A stretch of 64,000 nt of DNA from Pelagirhabdus alkalitolerans (lineage in GTDB: Bacteria > Bacillota > Bacilli > Bacillales > Amphibacillaceae), in assembly GCF_900096905.1 (NCBI RefSeq), contig NZ_FMYI01000005.1, positions 62,001 through 126,000 of the forward strand, given 5' to 3'. This document shows positions 25,883 through 35,270 of the stretch, one piece after another. The notes under the pieces were generated by a model, which ran no database searches, was not told the origin of the DNA, and saw only the letters and a program-made list of their open reading frames with translations. Both the position numbers and the translations under genes were made by a program. Position 1 is the stretch's first letter. Each line of letters opens with the position of its first letter.

Positions 25883-26947
25883 TTATTTTCTTTCCATTAA
25901 ATTGAGTCCAATACCCATGAAAATAACACCCATAAGGAAAAGAATCGATGCAGGTTCAATCATTTGAGATAATCCCGCTTCAAATATAATAGCCTGCCTT
26001 AATCCTTCAATACCATAATAAATAGGTACAAACCTCGCAAGTAGCAGCAGGAACGGTTGACTAACAAGCTCTATTGACCATAGCGCACCACCTAGCATAG
26101 CCATTGATGTCGCCACAATTGGAATAACTGCTTGTAGCTGTTGCGGGGATTGTACGACTCCCATGATGAGCATACCAAGTGCAACAATACTAAATACATA
26201 AGCAACTAACATAAACACTATCGATCCATAAGCACTACCTAATTCATATCCTAATATATAATCAAAGATGAAAAAACTAAGCCCAATCTGTAACATACCA
26301 AGTGTAAAGAAATAAGCGAGTTGCCCTTGATAGATTTTAAGCTTTGATAAAGAAGAGACAACGAGACGATCCCATGTCCCCGTTCTTTTTTCCGTTACCA
26401 CATTACTTACACTAAATAGAATTGTGTACATAGAAAAGTAAAGCGTCATTCCGATAATAACGTGCGCATTATATCCCTTCTCAGCCATACCGTCTTGTTC
26501 AATGACAGAATCAATTTCGTAATCAATATAAGATACAACGTCAATCGAATCATCATCTAATGCGTTCAAACGTAACAATTGATAATAGTATCGATTCAAA
26601 TATTGGTCGACAGCCATCAAGACTTGCGACTCTTGACCAACCCATAATTGATAATCATCATCTTCTAGTTGAACACCTAAACTGATTTGACTGCTTTCAA
26701 TTCTTTCTTCAATGTCAGCCCTGTTAGTCGACTCAAATTGAAAATCCTCTGATTGATTCAGTTCATCAATTCGTTCCTCCACGACTTCTTCAGGTAGATC
26801 CTCACTAAAAGTGTGAACCGTGATATGTTGATCGGATTGATTACCAGCCAAAAAGAAAACAAATAACAGCGTCATACCTAAAAAACTTAAGACAAGTAGA
26901 GGCTCTCGTTTTAAACGAAGCCACTGCAATGTAAAAATAGCCCACAT
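25883..26947 (-). CDS. ABC-2 permease, LnrN-like
   Basis: The 354-residue protein has one N-terminal helix, a large extracytoplasmic loop (about 40-165) and five C-terminal helices, the standard layout of ABC-2 export permeases. It is the last of five genes ordered kinase, regulator, ATPase, permease, permease, the same order as B. subtilis lnrJKLMN for linearmycin resistance. The ATG at 26947 is used, with AAAGGAGG upstream; it overlaps the stop of the previous permease (TGATG). Export or defence against a membrane-active natural product is inferred. Confidence 0.8.
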   Translation of the reverse strand: MWAIFTLQWLRLKREPLLVLSFLGMTLLFVFFLAGNQSDQHITVHTFSEDLPEEVVEERIDELNQSEDFQFESTNRADIEERIESSQISLGVQLEDDDYQLWVGQESQVLMAVDQYLNRYYYQLLRLNALDDDSIDVVSYIDYEIDSVIEQDGMAEKGYNAHVIIGMTLYFSMYTILFSVSNVVTEKRTGTWDRLVVSSLSKLKIYQGQLAYFFTLGMLQIGLSFFIFDYILGYELGSAYGSIVFMLVAYVFSIVALGMLIMGVVQSPQQLQAVIPIVATSMAMLGGALWSIELVSQPFLLLLARFVPIYYGIEGLRQAIIFEAGLSQMIEPASILFLMGVIFMGIGLNLMERK

Positions 26948-28221
26948 CACGTTAACCTCCTTTTAGGAAAGATCCAAACAGCCACGACAATCATGACAAC
27001 ACTCATTACCCATACACGATAGATCATTGGCAATACTTCTATGAGATCAACGCCCTGAATCCATTGCAAGTAAGCAGTCATCATCGCACCATTTGGCGTC
27101 CAATTACCTAATCGATAAATAAGTGGCGAAATTTGATCAACTGGTGTTAAGCTTCCACCGATAAACGCAAACAACGTCACAAGCCCTCCTGCAAAAACAC
27201 CCGATACAGAATCATTATTGAAATGGAGCGTTAAAGCCGTTAGTACACTACTCATCGCACCTACAACTAGCGCAAAGTTCGCACTAATCCATAAAATACC
27301 TAGCCAAAATTCAATCGATGTATCCGTAAACGTATCAAAAATAACTGTTGATAGCGCAAATAAAATACTTAACTGGAGCATAACAACAATAAATGATGAA
27401 AATAACTTACTGACTAAATAGCTAACCGGGCTTTGATTCGTCAGCATTAAACGCATGAAAGCTTGAGATGTTTTTTCTTTAAAGGCAAGGCTTGCAATTG
27501 TTGATGCGACATATAACGCAAACATCGCAGCCATACCTACCGTATAATATTGAAAAGCCGAGACTGACGTTCGATTCGGTAAATGTTGAATTGAACCCAA
27601 ATCGATCGATTGTTCATCCATTGAATCAACAGCTTCTTCTGTGTTTTGTGCAATCGATGCTTCTAAATTATATTGTTCAACAAATGTCGCAATAATTTGT
27701 TCAATCACATCTGAATAGATACGGTCACCATCTGAAACGGTGACATCAAGGGTTGCTGTTGTTTCCTCTTCTAAAAACAAAGCCGACAATGCATCCTGTG
27801 TAAACCCATCAGGAATACGAATCACACTCATAATCTCTTCATCCATTAGAGCGGATTCCAAATCATCAATCGATTCCGTTTCTAGAATATTGACCCAACC
27901 TTGTTCTTCAGCATCTTCTAAAACATTTTGCAAAATATAAACAGGACTAATCGAGTCTACTTCCGTCATCACTTGATCGATGACTTGATCTGGCCACTGT
28001 TGTGCAATAAGTGTCGATTCAAAAGTGTCAAGATCGGTATCTGTGTCGTGATCATCTTGTATGACGACATCAATCGGTTCAATATTAACCTCACCTGTCA
28101 TTAAACCACCTAGTGCCATCCCTAAAATAGCGATCAATATAAAGGGCATCAGTATAAGGGTCATCACTTCCGCACGATCCCTAGAGATGGTCAAAAAATC
28201 TTTTTTAAATAAATTCCACAT
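26947..28221 (-). CDS. ABC-2 permease, LnrM-like
   Basis: The 424-residue permease has an N-terminal helix (about 18-40), a large acidic extracytoplasmic domain (about 45-225) and five or six helices from about residue 228. AGGAGGAGA precedes the ATG. It overlaps the next permease by one base and follows the ATPase by 15 nt. The two permeases probably form a heterodimeric channel with two copies of the ATPase. The strongly acidic outer loop is expected in a halophile. Confidence 0.8.
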   Translation of the reverse strand: MWNLFKKDFLTISRDRAEVMTLILMPFILIAILGMALGGLMTGEVNIEPIDVVIQDDHDTDTDLDTFESTLIAQQWPDQVIDQVMTEVDSISPVYILQNVLEDAEEQGWVNILETESIDDLESALMDEEIMSVIRIPDGFTQDALSALFLEEETTATLDVTVSDGDRIYSDVIEQIIATFVEQYNLEASIAQNTEEAVDSMDEQSIDLGSIQHLPNRTSVSAFQYYTVGMAAMFALYVASTIASLAFKEKTSQAFMRLMLTNQSPVSYLVSKLFSSFIVVMLQLSILFALSTVIFDTFTDTSIEFWLGILWISANFALVVGAMSSVLTALTLHFNNDSVSGVFAGGLVTLFAFIGGSLTPVDQISPLIYRLGNWTPNGAMMTAYLQWIQGVDLIEVLPMIYRVWVMSVVMIVVAVWIFPKRRLT

Positions 28222-28236
28222 ACAACCATCTCCTCC

Positions 28237-29169
28237 TTAATCCCTTAATTTACGTCCAGTTAAATGTAGAAATACATCTTCTAAAGTAGGGGATTTTACA
28301 TGAATACCTGTAATCGTCACATTTGCTTCTTTTGCACAATCGAAAATATCACCAAAAAGTTCTGACCCTTTACTTGCTGTAAGTTGGTAACCTTTTTCAA
28401 CCGGACTCACCTTTTCAATCATGGCATGTTCACTTAATTGATCAACAAAATCTGATGATTGTTTTTTAACATTAACCATAATCAATGCATCACCAGATAA
28501 AATGCTCTTCAGTTCTTCTTTAGTCCCAGATGCAATAATTTGACCATGATCCATGACATAAATACGGTCACATAGTGCTTCAACCTCTTCCATATAGTGA
28601 CTCGTATAAAGAACCGTCATGTTTTCTTCACGATTCAAACGACGAACCATATCTAATATATAACGTCTGGATTGTGGGTCAATCCCTACAGTCGGCTCAT
28701 CCATAATTAAAATATCAGGCTCATGAATCAAACTCACAGCAATATTAATACGACGTTTCATACCACCTGAGTAATTTTTAATCCGTTCTTTCTTACGTTC
28801 TAACAAACCTACCATATCAAGGACTTGGTCGACTTTATTCTCAAGTGCCTTCCCTTTTAATCCATAAACACGACCGAAAAATTTCATATTCTCATAAGCC
28901 GTTAACTCTTCATACAAGGCAATTTCTTGAGGCACAACACCTAAATCTTTTCGAATTTTTTCTGGTTTTTTTAAAACATCTTGCCCTTTATACAACACTT
29001 TTCCAGATGATGGCGCAAGCAACGTCGACATCATTGAGATCGTAGTTGATTTTCCGGCACCGTTTGGCCCCAATAAACCTACAGATTCTCCTGGTTGTAG
29101 ATTTAAACTGACATTATCAACGGCTTGAGTCGTTTTAAAAGATTTACTTAAACCTTCTACATGTAACAT
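28237..29169 (-). CDS. ABC transporter ATP-binding protein, LnrL-like
   Basis: The 310-residue ATPase has Walker A GPNGAGKS (34-41), the signature NYSGGMKRR, Walker B ILIMDEPTVGIDP and switch histidine TSHYMEE. The C-terminal portion around SPTLEDVFLHLTGR is typical of daunorubicin/linearmycin-type export ATPases. GAGGTGTTGAT precedes the ATG. A terminator separates it from the upstream response regulator, and a palindrome (29203-29216) lies in its promoter area, so it is probably switched on by that regulator. Confidence 0.88.
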   Translation of the reverse strand: MLHVEGLSKSFKTTQAVDNVSLNLQPGESVGLLGPNGAGKSTTISMMSTLLAPSSGKVLYKGQDVLKKPEKIRKDLGVVPQEIALYEELTAYENMKFFGRVYGLKGKALENKVDQVLDMVGLLERKKERIKNYSGGMKRRINIAVSLIHEPDILIMDEPTVGIDPQSRRYILDMVRRLNREENMTVLYTSHYMEEVEALCDRIYVMDHGQIIASGTKEELKSILSGDALIMVNVKKQSSDFVDQLSEHAMIEKVSPVEKGYQLTASKGSELFGDIFDCAKEANVTITGIHVKSPTLEDVFLHLTGRKLRD

Positions 29170-29202
29170 ATCAACACCTCATTTTTAATGATCTTTCTAA
29201 CC

Positions 29203-29216
29203 TTAGTTTAATCTAA
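29203..29216 (-). promoter_or_regulatory. Palindrome ahead of the ABC genes, possible response-regulator site
   Basis: TTAG-TTTAAT-CTAA lies 34 nt before the ATPase start, between it and the regulator's terminator. Inverted repeats of this size are common LuxR-type response-regulator targets. No firm -35/-10 pair could be set next to it. Confidence 0.3.
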
Positions 29217-29257
29217 ACAGTCTTTGTTGGACACTATCCTCAGTCATCACTTCTAAC

Positions 29258-29300
29258 AAAAAAACATGACCTGCGTCACTTTGTGTTAAACGAGGTCATG
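29258..29300 (-). terminator. Terminator between response regulator and ABC genes
   Basis: CATGACCT (29265-29272) pairs with AGGTCATG (29293-29300), and on the minus strand seven Us follow. The response regulator stop codon is in the loop. The two-component and ABC genes therefore have at least partly separate transcripts. Confidence 0.8.
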
Positions 29301-29921
29301 CTTTAACGTATAGATCGCAATTTGGGTGCGATCTCGTAAGTCTAATTTATCTAATATAACCGAAATATGATTCTTCACCGTGCCCACGGACAAATAGAGT
29401 TGTTCTGCAATTTCTTTGTTTGTTAACCCTTTACCGATCCCGCACATAATCTTAATTTCTCGATCCGTTAAATCTGGATGAATCGGCTTTGACTTTGGCG
29501 TTTCATTCATTAATTTAGGAAAGACTTTTGCAGCGACTTGACTTTCAATCGTTAAACCACCGTTTAAACAGTCTTTGATCGATCGAATCAACTCTTCAGA
29601 CTCCGCACTTTTTAGTAAATATCCATTGGCACCTACTTTTAAAGATTCGAGTGCGTATTCTTCATCATCAAATGTTGTTAACATCAAAATCTTACATTCA
29701 GTATTGTTATCACGGATCTGTTTAGCCGCTTCTATACCAGTCATTTCAGGCATCCGAATATCTAAAATAACTAAGTCAATTGAATCTTTTTCAGTTAGTC
29801 TAACCGCCTCTATACCATTATCTGCTTCAGCAACAACAGAAAAAGTCGGTTCTGTTTCAATCATCATTTTTAACCCTTGTCTAACGAGTAGTTGATCTTC
29901 TGCAAGTAATATGCGAATCAT
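29286..29921 (-). CDS. NarL/LuxR-type response regulator, LnrK-like
   Basis: The 211-residue protein has a receiver domain (1-120) with phospho-acceptor D54 in LVILDIRMPEM, acidic D9 and K102-type region YLLKSA. A LuxR helix-turn-helix follows (about 147-205: LTDREIKIMCGIGKGLTNKEIAEQLYLSVGTVKNH in part). Its start overlaps the kinase stop by 4 bp (ATGA), so the pair are coupled. It likely activates the downstream ABC genes on sensing a membrane-active compound. Confidence 0.92.
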   Translation of the reverse strand: MIRILLAEDQLLVRQGLKMMIETEPTFSVVAEADNGIEAVRLTEKDSIDLVILDIRMPEMTGIEAAKQIRDNNTECKILMLTTFDDEEYALESLKVGANGYLLKSAESEELIRSIKDCLNGGLTIESQVAAKVFPKLMNETPKSKPIHPDLTDREIKIMCGIGKGLTNKEIAEQLYLSVGTVKNHISVILDKLDLRDRTQIAIYTLKHDLV

Positions 29922-31057
29922 TTGCTCTCACCTCTTTTTAATGGAAATGTCCCAATCACATGAATCGTCTGATCCTTTTGTTCAACAACAAGCGAGCCTT
30001 TAATCATTTTCAAACGCTCTTTCATTGACCTTATCCCAAATCCTTCTTCAATTTGTGTTTCTTTATATGTATCATGTCGAATTTGAAATCTAAAATAGTG
30101 ATCACCGACCAATCCAAATTCTATAACAGCATCCTTTACATCACTATGCCTCATCATATTCGTTAATGCTTCCTGAGTCGCTCGGTAAATGGCTACTGAT
30201 TGATCATTGGTAAGTGATTGCTTAAACACACCTGGTTGCATATAAAAAGCAATTCTTAAATGACTCTCTGCCTCCAGTTTCCGAATCAATTGAATAATGG
30301 CTGATAAACCTTCTACATGATCTGTTTTCAGTGTTTGAACCGCTTCTCTTGTTTCATCCAAACTCTTTTGCGCTAAAGCTTTTAGTTCTTTATAGGTCTC
30401 TTTACTCGATTGATCTTGTTCATTTAAACGAGCTACTTCAAGTTGCATGAGTAATGCTGTTAACCGGTGACCAACAGAATCATGTAATTCTCGAGCAATT
30501 TGATGACGTTCATTTAATCTCGCTTTCTCACCCGTATCAGATATATGTTGTTTTACTTGTTTGTACCTGTGTAATAAATGATTATAATCATCATGAAGCG
30601 ATTTATTGCTACTTAATTGAAGATGCCACATTAACAATAAAAAGCCAACAAATAGTATAAGAGCGATACTATATATCATTAACCAAGTATTGTACTGTAG
30701 AAAGAGGGTAACCATTAGCAAACTAAATTGATAAGACAAATGCCCATACACGACCGCTCCTTCAACCCGTTCTAACGTTTCTTTAGCCACAACGAATCCA
30801 ATCAGCAGACCAAATCCGTTAAATGGTGCTTGATAAAACAAGCCTGTTATAAGTAACGGGAGTATCAATAAAACACTATGTAACAAATGCAGGTATCTAC
30901 TGAATAAAGGGAGGGCGAAGTATAAAGCAAAAAATACCGTGGACACGGCGATTTGAAAAGACCAAGTCTCTCTAGTACCAACTTCAACATACAAAGCAAG
31001 ACTCCACACCGTTATTAAATAAACGATTGTAAACCAAAATGACACCACATCTCTCAC
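29918..31057 (-). CDS. Sensor histidine kinase, HisKA_3 type, LnrJ-like
   Basis: The 379-residue kinase has about five hydrophobic helices (8-145) with almost no extracytoplasmic domain, so it is an intramembrane-sensing type. The dimerisation and phosphotransfer motif is RELHDSVGH, with H192. The ATPase domain is less canonical at the N-box (EALTNMMRHSDV) but has GFGIRSMKERL. GAGGAGTGAGAG precedes the ATG. It is the first gene of the five-gene set, and the family usually responds to cell-envelope or antibiotic stress. Confidence 0.88.
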   Translation of the reverse strand: MRDVVSFWFTIVYLITVWSLALYVEVGTRETWSFQIAVSTVFFALYFALPLFSRYLHLLHSVLLILPLLITGLFYQAPFNGFGLLIGFVVAKETLERVEGAVVYGHLSYQFSLLMVTLFLQYNTWLMIYSIALILFVGFLLLMWHLQLSSNKSLHDDYNHLLHRYKQVKQHISDTGEKARLNERHQIARELHDSVGHRLTALLMQLEVARLNEQDQSSKETYKELKALAQKSLDETREAVQTLKTDHVEGLSAIIQLIRKLEAESHLRIAFYMQPGVFKQSLTNDQSVAIYRATQEALTNMMRHSDVKDAVIEFGLVGDHYFRFQIRHDTYKETQIEEGFGIRSMKERLKMIKGSLVVEQKDQTIHVIGTFPLKRGESK

Positions 31058-31127
31058 TCCTCGCTACAAATCTTCACACTCCCAATATAGCAAATTATAA
31101 CTACCGAACCTAGTTTTTTTATGAAAT

Positions 31128-31160
31128 AAAAAAATCCCCTGACCGTTTAGAGATCAGGGA
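31128..31160 (-). terminator. Terminator of the dioxygenase gene
   Basis: TCCCCTGA (31135-31142) pairs with TCAGGGA (31154-31160), and on the minus strand a run of seven Us follows. It lies 8 nt past the dioxygenase stop. Confidence 0.8.
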
Positions 31161-31167
31161 ATCTGTT

Positions 31168-32148
31168 TTATTCCTTCGTTAAGTCAAGGTGACTTCGCCT
31201 TGTGTCAATATTGCGAACTGCTTTTTCTATTTGATCGCGTTTAGCCTCCAAGAATGGTGGGAGTGATAACTTCTCACCCAACGTTTCATAAGGCTCATCT
31301 CCCATAAATCCAGGTCCATCTGTCGCCCACTCAAATAAAATTTGCGGAGCAACACGTGCATATAATGATTCAAAGAAGTGACGATTCACATAGCCAGACG
31401 TATTAAGTCCAAACTGAGGGAGATAATTAATCCATTCCTCTAACGCTTCTCTGTCTTCCACTCTAAATGCCGTATGATGAACGGTACCATAGCCTTGTCG
31501 TGCCTGATTAGAGTCTGGATCATCAATCACGATCACTTGTGCACCGTTTCCACCTTCTCCCACTTCAAACAGATAGTGGTCTGATTTTGCATCAATTTCA
31601 GTAAAGCCCATGACTTGCTCCAAGACTTTCTTAAAGAACTCTTTATTCTGAATGCGAATATGGATTGGACCTAAGCCTGTAATTGCATATTCAAGCGGGA
31701 TTGGGCCTTTTTGCCATGGCGTGCCAGCTTTTACACCTTCATTCAATTCATCTGAAACAAGTTGATATTGTTGCTCATCAAAATCAATAAAGTTAATTAC
31801 TTTCTTGCCAAACTGCTCGGTAATACCATCGTGCGGAACTTCTAAACGATCAAAACGTTCTACCCAATAGTTTAAAGCGTCATCACTTGGTACTCGAAAT
31901 GCTGTGCGCGAAATCTCATTTGTACCGTGCTGACCTTTTGGAATACCTGGAAAATCAAAGAACGTCATATCCGTACCTGGATTTCCCTCATCATCTGCAA
32001 AGAATAAATGGTACGTTTGAATGTCATCTTGATTAACGGTCTTTTTGACTAATCGCATGCCTAATACATATGTGAAAAACTGATAATTCTCTTCTGCTGA
32101 ACTCGTGATTGCTGTGACATGGTGAATACCTTTTAACGGTTGAACCAT
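31168..32148 (-). CDS. Ring-cleaving dioxygenase, glyoxalase superfamily, MhqO/MhqA-like
   Basis: The 326-residue protein has two vicinal-oxygen-chelate domains. The first begins GIHHVTAI and the second has GTVHHTAFRV; with the glutamate in ILFEWATDGPGF they give a plausible His-His-Glu metal site. Homologues MhqA, MhqE and MhqO in B. subtilis take part in tolerance to hydroquinones and catechols. AAGGAGG precedes the ATG. The promoter carries a palindrome close to the known MhqR box, which supports a quinone-stress role. The exact substrate is unknown. Confidence 0.87.
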   Translation of the reverse strand: MVQPLKGIHHVTAITSSAEENYQFFTYVLGMRLVKKTVNQDDIQTYHLFFADDEGNPGTDMTFFDFPGIPKGQHGTNEISRTAFRVPSDDALNYWVERFDRLEVPHDGITEQFGKKVINFIDFDEQQYQLVSDELNEGVKAGTPWQKGPIPLEYAITGLGPIHIRIQNKEFFKKVLEQVMGFTEIDAKSDHYLFEVGEGGNGAQVIVIDDPDSNQARQGYGTVHHTAFRVEDREALEEWINYLPQFGLNTSGYVNRHFFESLYARVAPQILFEWATDGPGFMGDEPYETLGEKLSLPPFLEAKRDQIEKAVRNIDTRRSHLDLTKE

Positions 32149-32180
32149 ATTATTGCCTCCTTATCGGCATCGTTATTAAT

Positions 32181-32198
32181 TATCTTTAATTCGAGATA
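32181..32198 (-). promoter_or_regulatory. MhqR-like operator
   Basis: TATCTTTAATTCGAGATA is an 18-bp palindrome with two mismatched pairs and closely resembles the B. subtilis MhqR box (tATCTcgAAtTCgAGATa as I recall it). It lies immediately downstream of the dioxygenase -10 box. No MhqR/MarR gene is in the window, so the regulator must be encoded elsewhere. Confidence 0.6.
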
Positions 32199-32228
32199 AA
32201 TATACCATAATTTTAATCATTTATGCAA
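32199..32228 (-). promoter_or_regulatory. Promoter of the dioxygenase gene
   Basis: On the minus strand TTGCAT (32228-32223) and TATATT (32204-32199) are 18 bp apart. The start point would fall within the MhqR-like palindrome. Confidence 0.55.
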
Positions 32229-32308
32229 CTATACTGTTTGTTGAGCGCATGACTCGAAATTTCACCCTTGTTTTCTGTATAATATGGAGCAAAGGAGCGA
32301 AGATAATC

Positions 32309-33667
32309 ATGAAATTTTTAACAAGGCAATATGATTTTTTTCACGCAAATGAGACTCGCCCACTCGAACATCGATTAAAAGCACTTGATTTATTAAAAAC
32401 GGCCATTAAACGAAATGAATCAGACATTGTAGAAGCATTATCAAAAGATCTGAACAAGTCTGAGTTTGAGGCGTACACAACAGAAATTGGCATTCTTTAT
32501 ACTGAAATTGATTATGTTAAAAAACACTTAAAGAAGTGGATGAAACCAAAACGTGTGAAAACAGCGATCACACATATCGGTTCTGTTGGTAAAATTTATC
32601 CCGATCCTTACGGGGTTACATTAATTATCGCACCGTGGAATTATCCATTTCAGCTGGCGATCGCGCCTCTAATCGGGGCTATAGCAGGGGGGAATACAGC
32701 TGTAATTAAACCTTCTGAATTAACACCCCATACAGCGGATATTATTGAAACAATGATTGAACAGACATTCATTGATGATTTCATCGCTGTCAAACAAGGC
32801 GCAGTTGAAGAAACACAAGCACTTCTCGACCATCCATTTGATTATATCTTTTTCACTGGAAGTGTTGGCGTTGGCAAAATCGTGATGGAAAAAGCCAGTC
32901 ACAATTTAACACCGATTACGTTAGAACTAGGTGGAAAAAGCCCTGCGATTGTACACGAAGATGCCTCACTAAAATTAGCAGCTAAACGTATTGCGTGGGG
33001 GAAATTCACAAATGCAGGTCAGACATGTGTTGCACCGGATTATCTCTATGTCCATGAACATGTGAAAGACACCTTCTTGACGCACTTGAAAGAAGCCATT
33101 TATGAATTGTATACCGATGATCCGATGTCGAACGCAGAATATACGCATATCGTCAATGACAAACATTTTGATCGACTGCTTCAATACTTGAATGATGGTC
33201 ACGTCATTCAAGGCGGAGAATACGATCGCGACAATCGCGTGATTGAACCGACTCTCATGACAGATGTTCAACTTGACAGCGCCGTTATGGAAGATGAGAT
33301 ATTTGGCCCGATCCTTCCGATCCTCACTTATTCAGATATTCATACGATTGTTGACGATATTAAAAAGCATCCGAAGCCTTTAGCTTTATATCTCTTTTCA
33401 GAGACAGAGCATATTCAGTCTTATGTCATTGATAATGTACAATTTGGTGGTGGCTGTATTAACGATACCATCTTCCATTTAGCAACGCCTCATTTGCCGT
33501 TTGGTGGCGTTGGACACAGTGGAATGGGATCTTATCACGGTCAATATAGTTTTAAAGCTTTCACGCATCAAAAGAGTATCTTAAAACAAGCGACATGGTT
33601 TGATTTACCAATCCGCTATCCAAATGCCAAAAATGGTTTGAAATGGATTAAAAAATTAATGAAATAA
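32309..33667 (+). CDS. NAD(P)-dependent aldehyde dehydrogenase, YwdH type
   Basis: The 452-residue protein is a class 3 type aldehyde dehydrogenase that oxidises aliphatic or fatty aldehydes to acids. It shows IAPWNYPFQLA, FTGSVGVGK, the catalytic glutamate in LELGGKSPAIV and catalytic cysteine in NAGQTCVAPDY. The C-terminus with several Lys and Trp could be membrane-associating but is not a clear helix. The start is the ATG at 32309 with AAAGGAG 11 nt upstream; an in-frame ATG at 32249 lies ahead of the promoter. TATAAT at 32278-32283 is the likely -10 box. Confidence 0.9.
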   Translation: MKFLTRQYDFFHANETRPLEHRLKALDLLKTAIKRNESDIVEALSKDLNKSEFEAYTTEIGILYTEIDYVKKHLKKWMKPKRVKTAITHIGSVGKIYPDPYGVTLIIAPWNYPFQLAIAPLIGAIAGGNTAVIKPSELTPHTADIIETMIEQTFIDDFIAVKQGAVEETQALLDHPFDYIFFTGSVGVGKIVMEKASHNLTPITLELGGKSPAIVHEDASLKLAAKRIAWGKFTNAGQTCVAPDYLYVHEHVKDTFLTHLKEAIYELYTDDPMSNAEYTHIVNDKHFDRLLQYLNDGHVIQGGEYDRDNRVIEPTLMTDVQLDSAVMEDEIFGPILPILTYSDIHTIVDDIKKHPKPLALYLFSETEHIQSYVIDNVQFGGGCINDTIFHLATPHLPFGGVGHSGMGSYHGQYSFKAFTHQKSILKQATWFDLPIRYPNAKNGLKWIKKLMK

Positions 33668-33717
33668 TGTTTAGTGACTTAAAAAGAAGGCGATAGATAA
33701 CGAGTGGGGTGATATTA

Positions 33718-34113
33718 TTGGCAAATGCTCTAGTTGGTATTGCACTTCTTTTTATTCTGGCGAACTTGTATTACTTTTTTACGAACAAACAATATAAACA
33801 GAGCTATTTCAGTACCGCTTTATTTCTTAAATTATTCTTCGTCTTACTAGGTGTTACGATCGGATTTACACTAATTTACTACGCGTTATCATTTGGTGAC
33901 GTCATTTTAGTACATGAAGGGCACTCTGGCGAAGCAATCGATCCTAATTTCTCTGATCTCATGTACTTCAGTGGCACAACCATGTTATCTGTAGGCTATG
34001 GTGATATTGTACCTGTTGGTGCTGCCAGGTTCTTTTCATTAATTCAAGCATCTCTTGGCGTTTTGCTGCCAACAGCGTACTTTTTAAAAGCGATGGACAA
34101 CTCTCAAAACTAA
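33718..34113 (+). CDS. Two-helix potassium channel pore protein
   Basis: The 131-residue membrane protein has an N-terminal helix (1-18), a second (about 36-58), a pore loop with the selectivity filter TMLSVGYGD (88-96) and a last helix (about 103-122). It therefore resembles the pore module of Ion_trans_2 channels without a cytoplasmic regulatory domain. TTG at 33718 is chosen as start because GGGGTG lies 6 nt upstream; a GTG at 33709 would overlap that site. It lies 50 nt after the aldehyde dehydrogenase and may be co-transcribed. Potassium flux fits osmotic or potential control. Confidence 0.82.
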   Translation: MANALVGIALLFILANLYYFFTNKQYKQSYFSTALFLKLFFVLLGVTIGFTLIYYALSFGDVILVHEGHSGEAIDPNFSDLMYFSGTTMLSVGYGDIVPVGAARFFSLIQASLGVLLPTAYFLKAMDNSQN

Positions 34114-34121
34114 TTGATCAA

Positions 34122-34160
34122 AAAAATGCCGAGCATATTTAATAATAGCTCGGCATTTTT
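34122..34160. terminator. Bidirectional terminator between channel and mevalonate genes
   Basis: Arms 34122-34134 and 34148-34160 pair across 13 bp with As on the left and Ts on the right. It separates the convergent potassium channel and phosphomevalonate kinase genes. Confidence 0.88.
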
Positions 34161-34167
34161 ATATTTG

Positions 34168-35256
34168 CTAATCGATTGTCACACCATCTTTAGCTGCATT
34201 AAATGGTAAGGGTTCAATCCCTTTATCTCTCCATAAATCATAAACGTCATCTTTTTTTACGGACTGTTTAACAAAAGCAATGCCACAGTCGCCACCACCA
34301 GCACCAGATGTTTTTCCAGCACCTGCGCCTCCAACGCCTTCAATTAAATCGGTTAAGCCTTCTGTTTCAATTGTTACATCACTTATTTCTGCTATTTGAT
34401 TCAATGCTTTTCGATTTTTACGAATCCCTTCAAAAATCGAATCTATCTGTTTCTCTTTAAATCCAGACACAACCTCTTCAACCGCTTCTTGACTATCTTG
34501 CAGAAATTGTTGATAGTCAGTAGGATGGCTTTCTTTAAGCGCTTGAACACGCTCCACCATGGGGCCTGTTTGAGCTGATTTCATCGTCCAGCCGATCAAG
34601 AATTGAAGATCATCTAATTCATGTAGAGCATCAATCATAAGGTGCGGCCATTCTTTTTCAACAATTTCACCGACAGCTGCATCTGATGATAATTGTTCTT
34701 TAAGCCAATCATGGTCGAAAACACCGTAATGAACCCAACCTCCATAAGTTGCGGCTGCTACATCCGCACATGAGCCATTACCTTGCGCTTTAATATGAGC
34801 GATTGAAGCTAATTTAAAAATCAATTCACGATCGATCGCTTTGTCTCTTTTCTCAGAGCATTGTAATAAAGCACTAACAAGCCCTACTGATAGTGCAGCA
34901 CTTGAACCTAGCCCATATTTTTGACCGGATTTTGAGTCTAATTCACTTGTAATTAATAAATGGATCGGGACATCATCACCGATATAGGCAAAAACCGTTT
35001 CTAAAACATGCTTGATAAAGACAAGACGTTTATCATTTTTATCAAACTTAACTTTGCCGTCTTCGAATGTCCAATGAATATCGGTTAACTTCAGCTGCGG
35101 TAAATCTAATCGATTTCCTCTAGCTGGTTGAATATCGACTGTTAAATAACGATCGATTGCAGCAACAATACCTGTTTGTCCTTTTTCTGTAATCGCATAT
35201 TCTCCTGCAATCATTAACTTACCTGGTGCATGCACCATATAACGTTGAGCATTCAT
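34168..35256 (-). CDS. mvaK2: Phosphomevalonate kinase
   Basis: This GHMP kinase phosphorylates mevalonate-5-phosphate to the diphosphate. The 362-residue protein begins MNAQRYMVHAPGKLMIAGEYA, has the ATP loop KYGLGSSAALSVG and the third motif GAGAGKTSGAGGGDCG. The ATG at 35256 has GGGAGAG upstream, and longer in-frame starts overlap mvaD. It is the last of three coupled genes mvk, mvaD and mvaK2. These make isopentenyl diphosphate, which Fni then isomerises. HMG-CoA synthase and reductase are not in the window. Confidence 0.95.
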   Translation of the reverse strand: MNAQRYMVHAPGKLMIAGEYAITEKGQTGIVAAIDRYLTVDIQPARGNRLDLPQLKLTDIHWTFEDGKVKFDKNDKRLVFIKHVLETVFAYIGDDVPIHLLITSELDSKSGQKYGLGSSAALSVGLVSALLQCSEKRDKAIDRELIFKLASIAHIKAQGNGSCADVAAATYGGWVHYGVFDHDWLKEQLSSDAAVGEIVEKEWPHLMIDALHELDDLQFLIGWTMKSAQTGPMVERVQALKESHPTDYQQFLQDSQEAVEEVVSGFKEKQIDSIFEGIRKNRKALNQIAEISDVTIETEGLTDLIEGVGGAGAGKTSGAGGGDCGIAFVKQSVKKDDVYDLWRDKGIEPLPFNAAKDGVTID

Positions 35257-35270
35257 GAAGTTCTCTCCCA

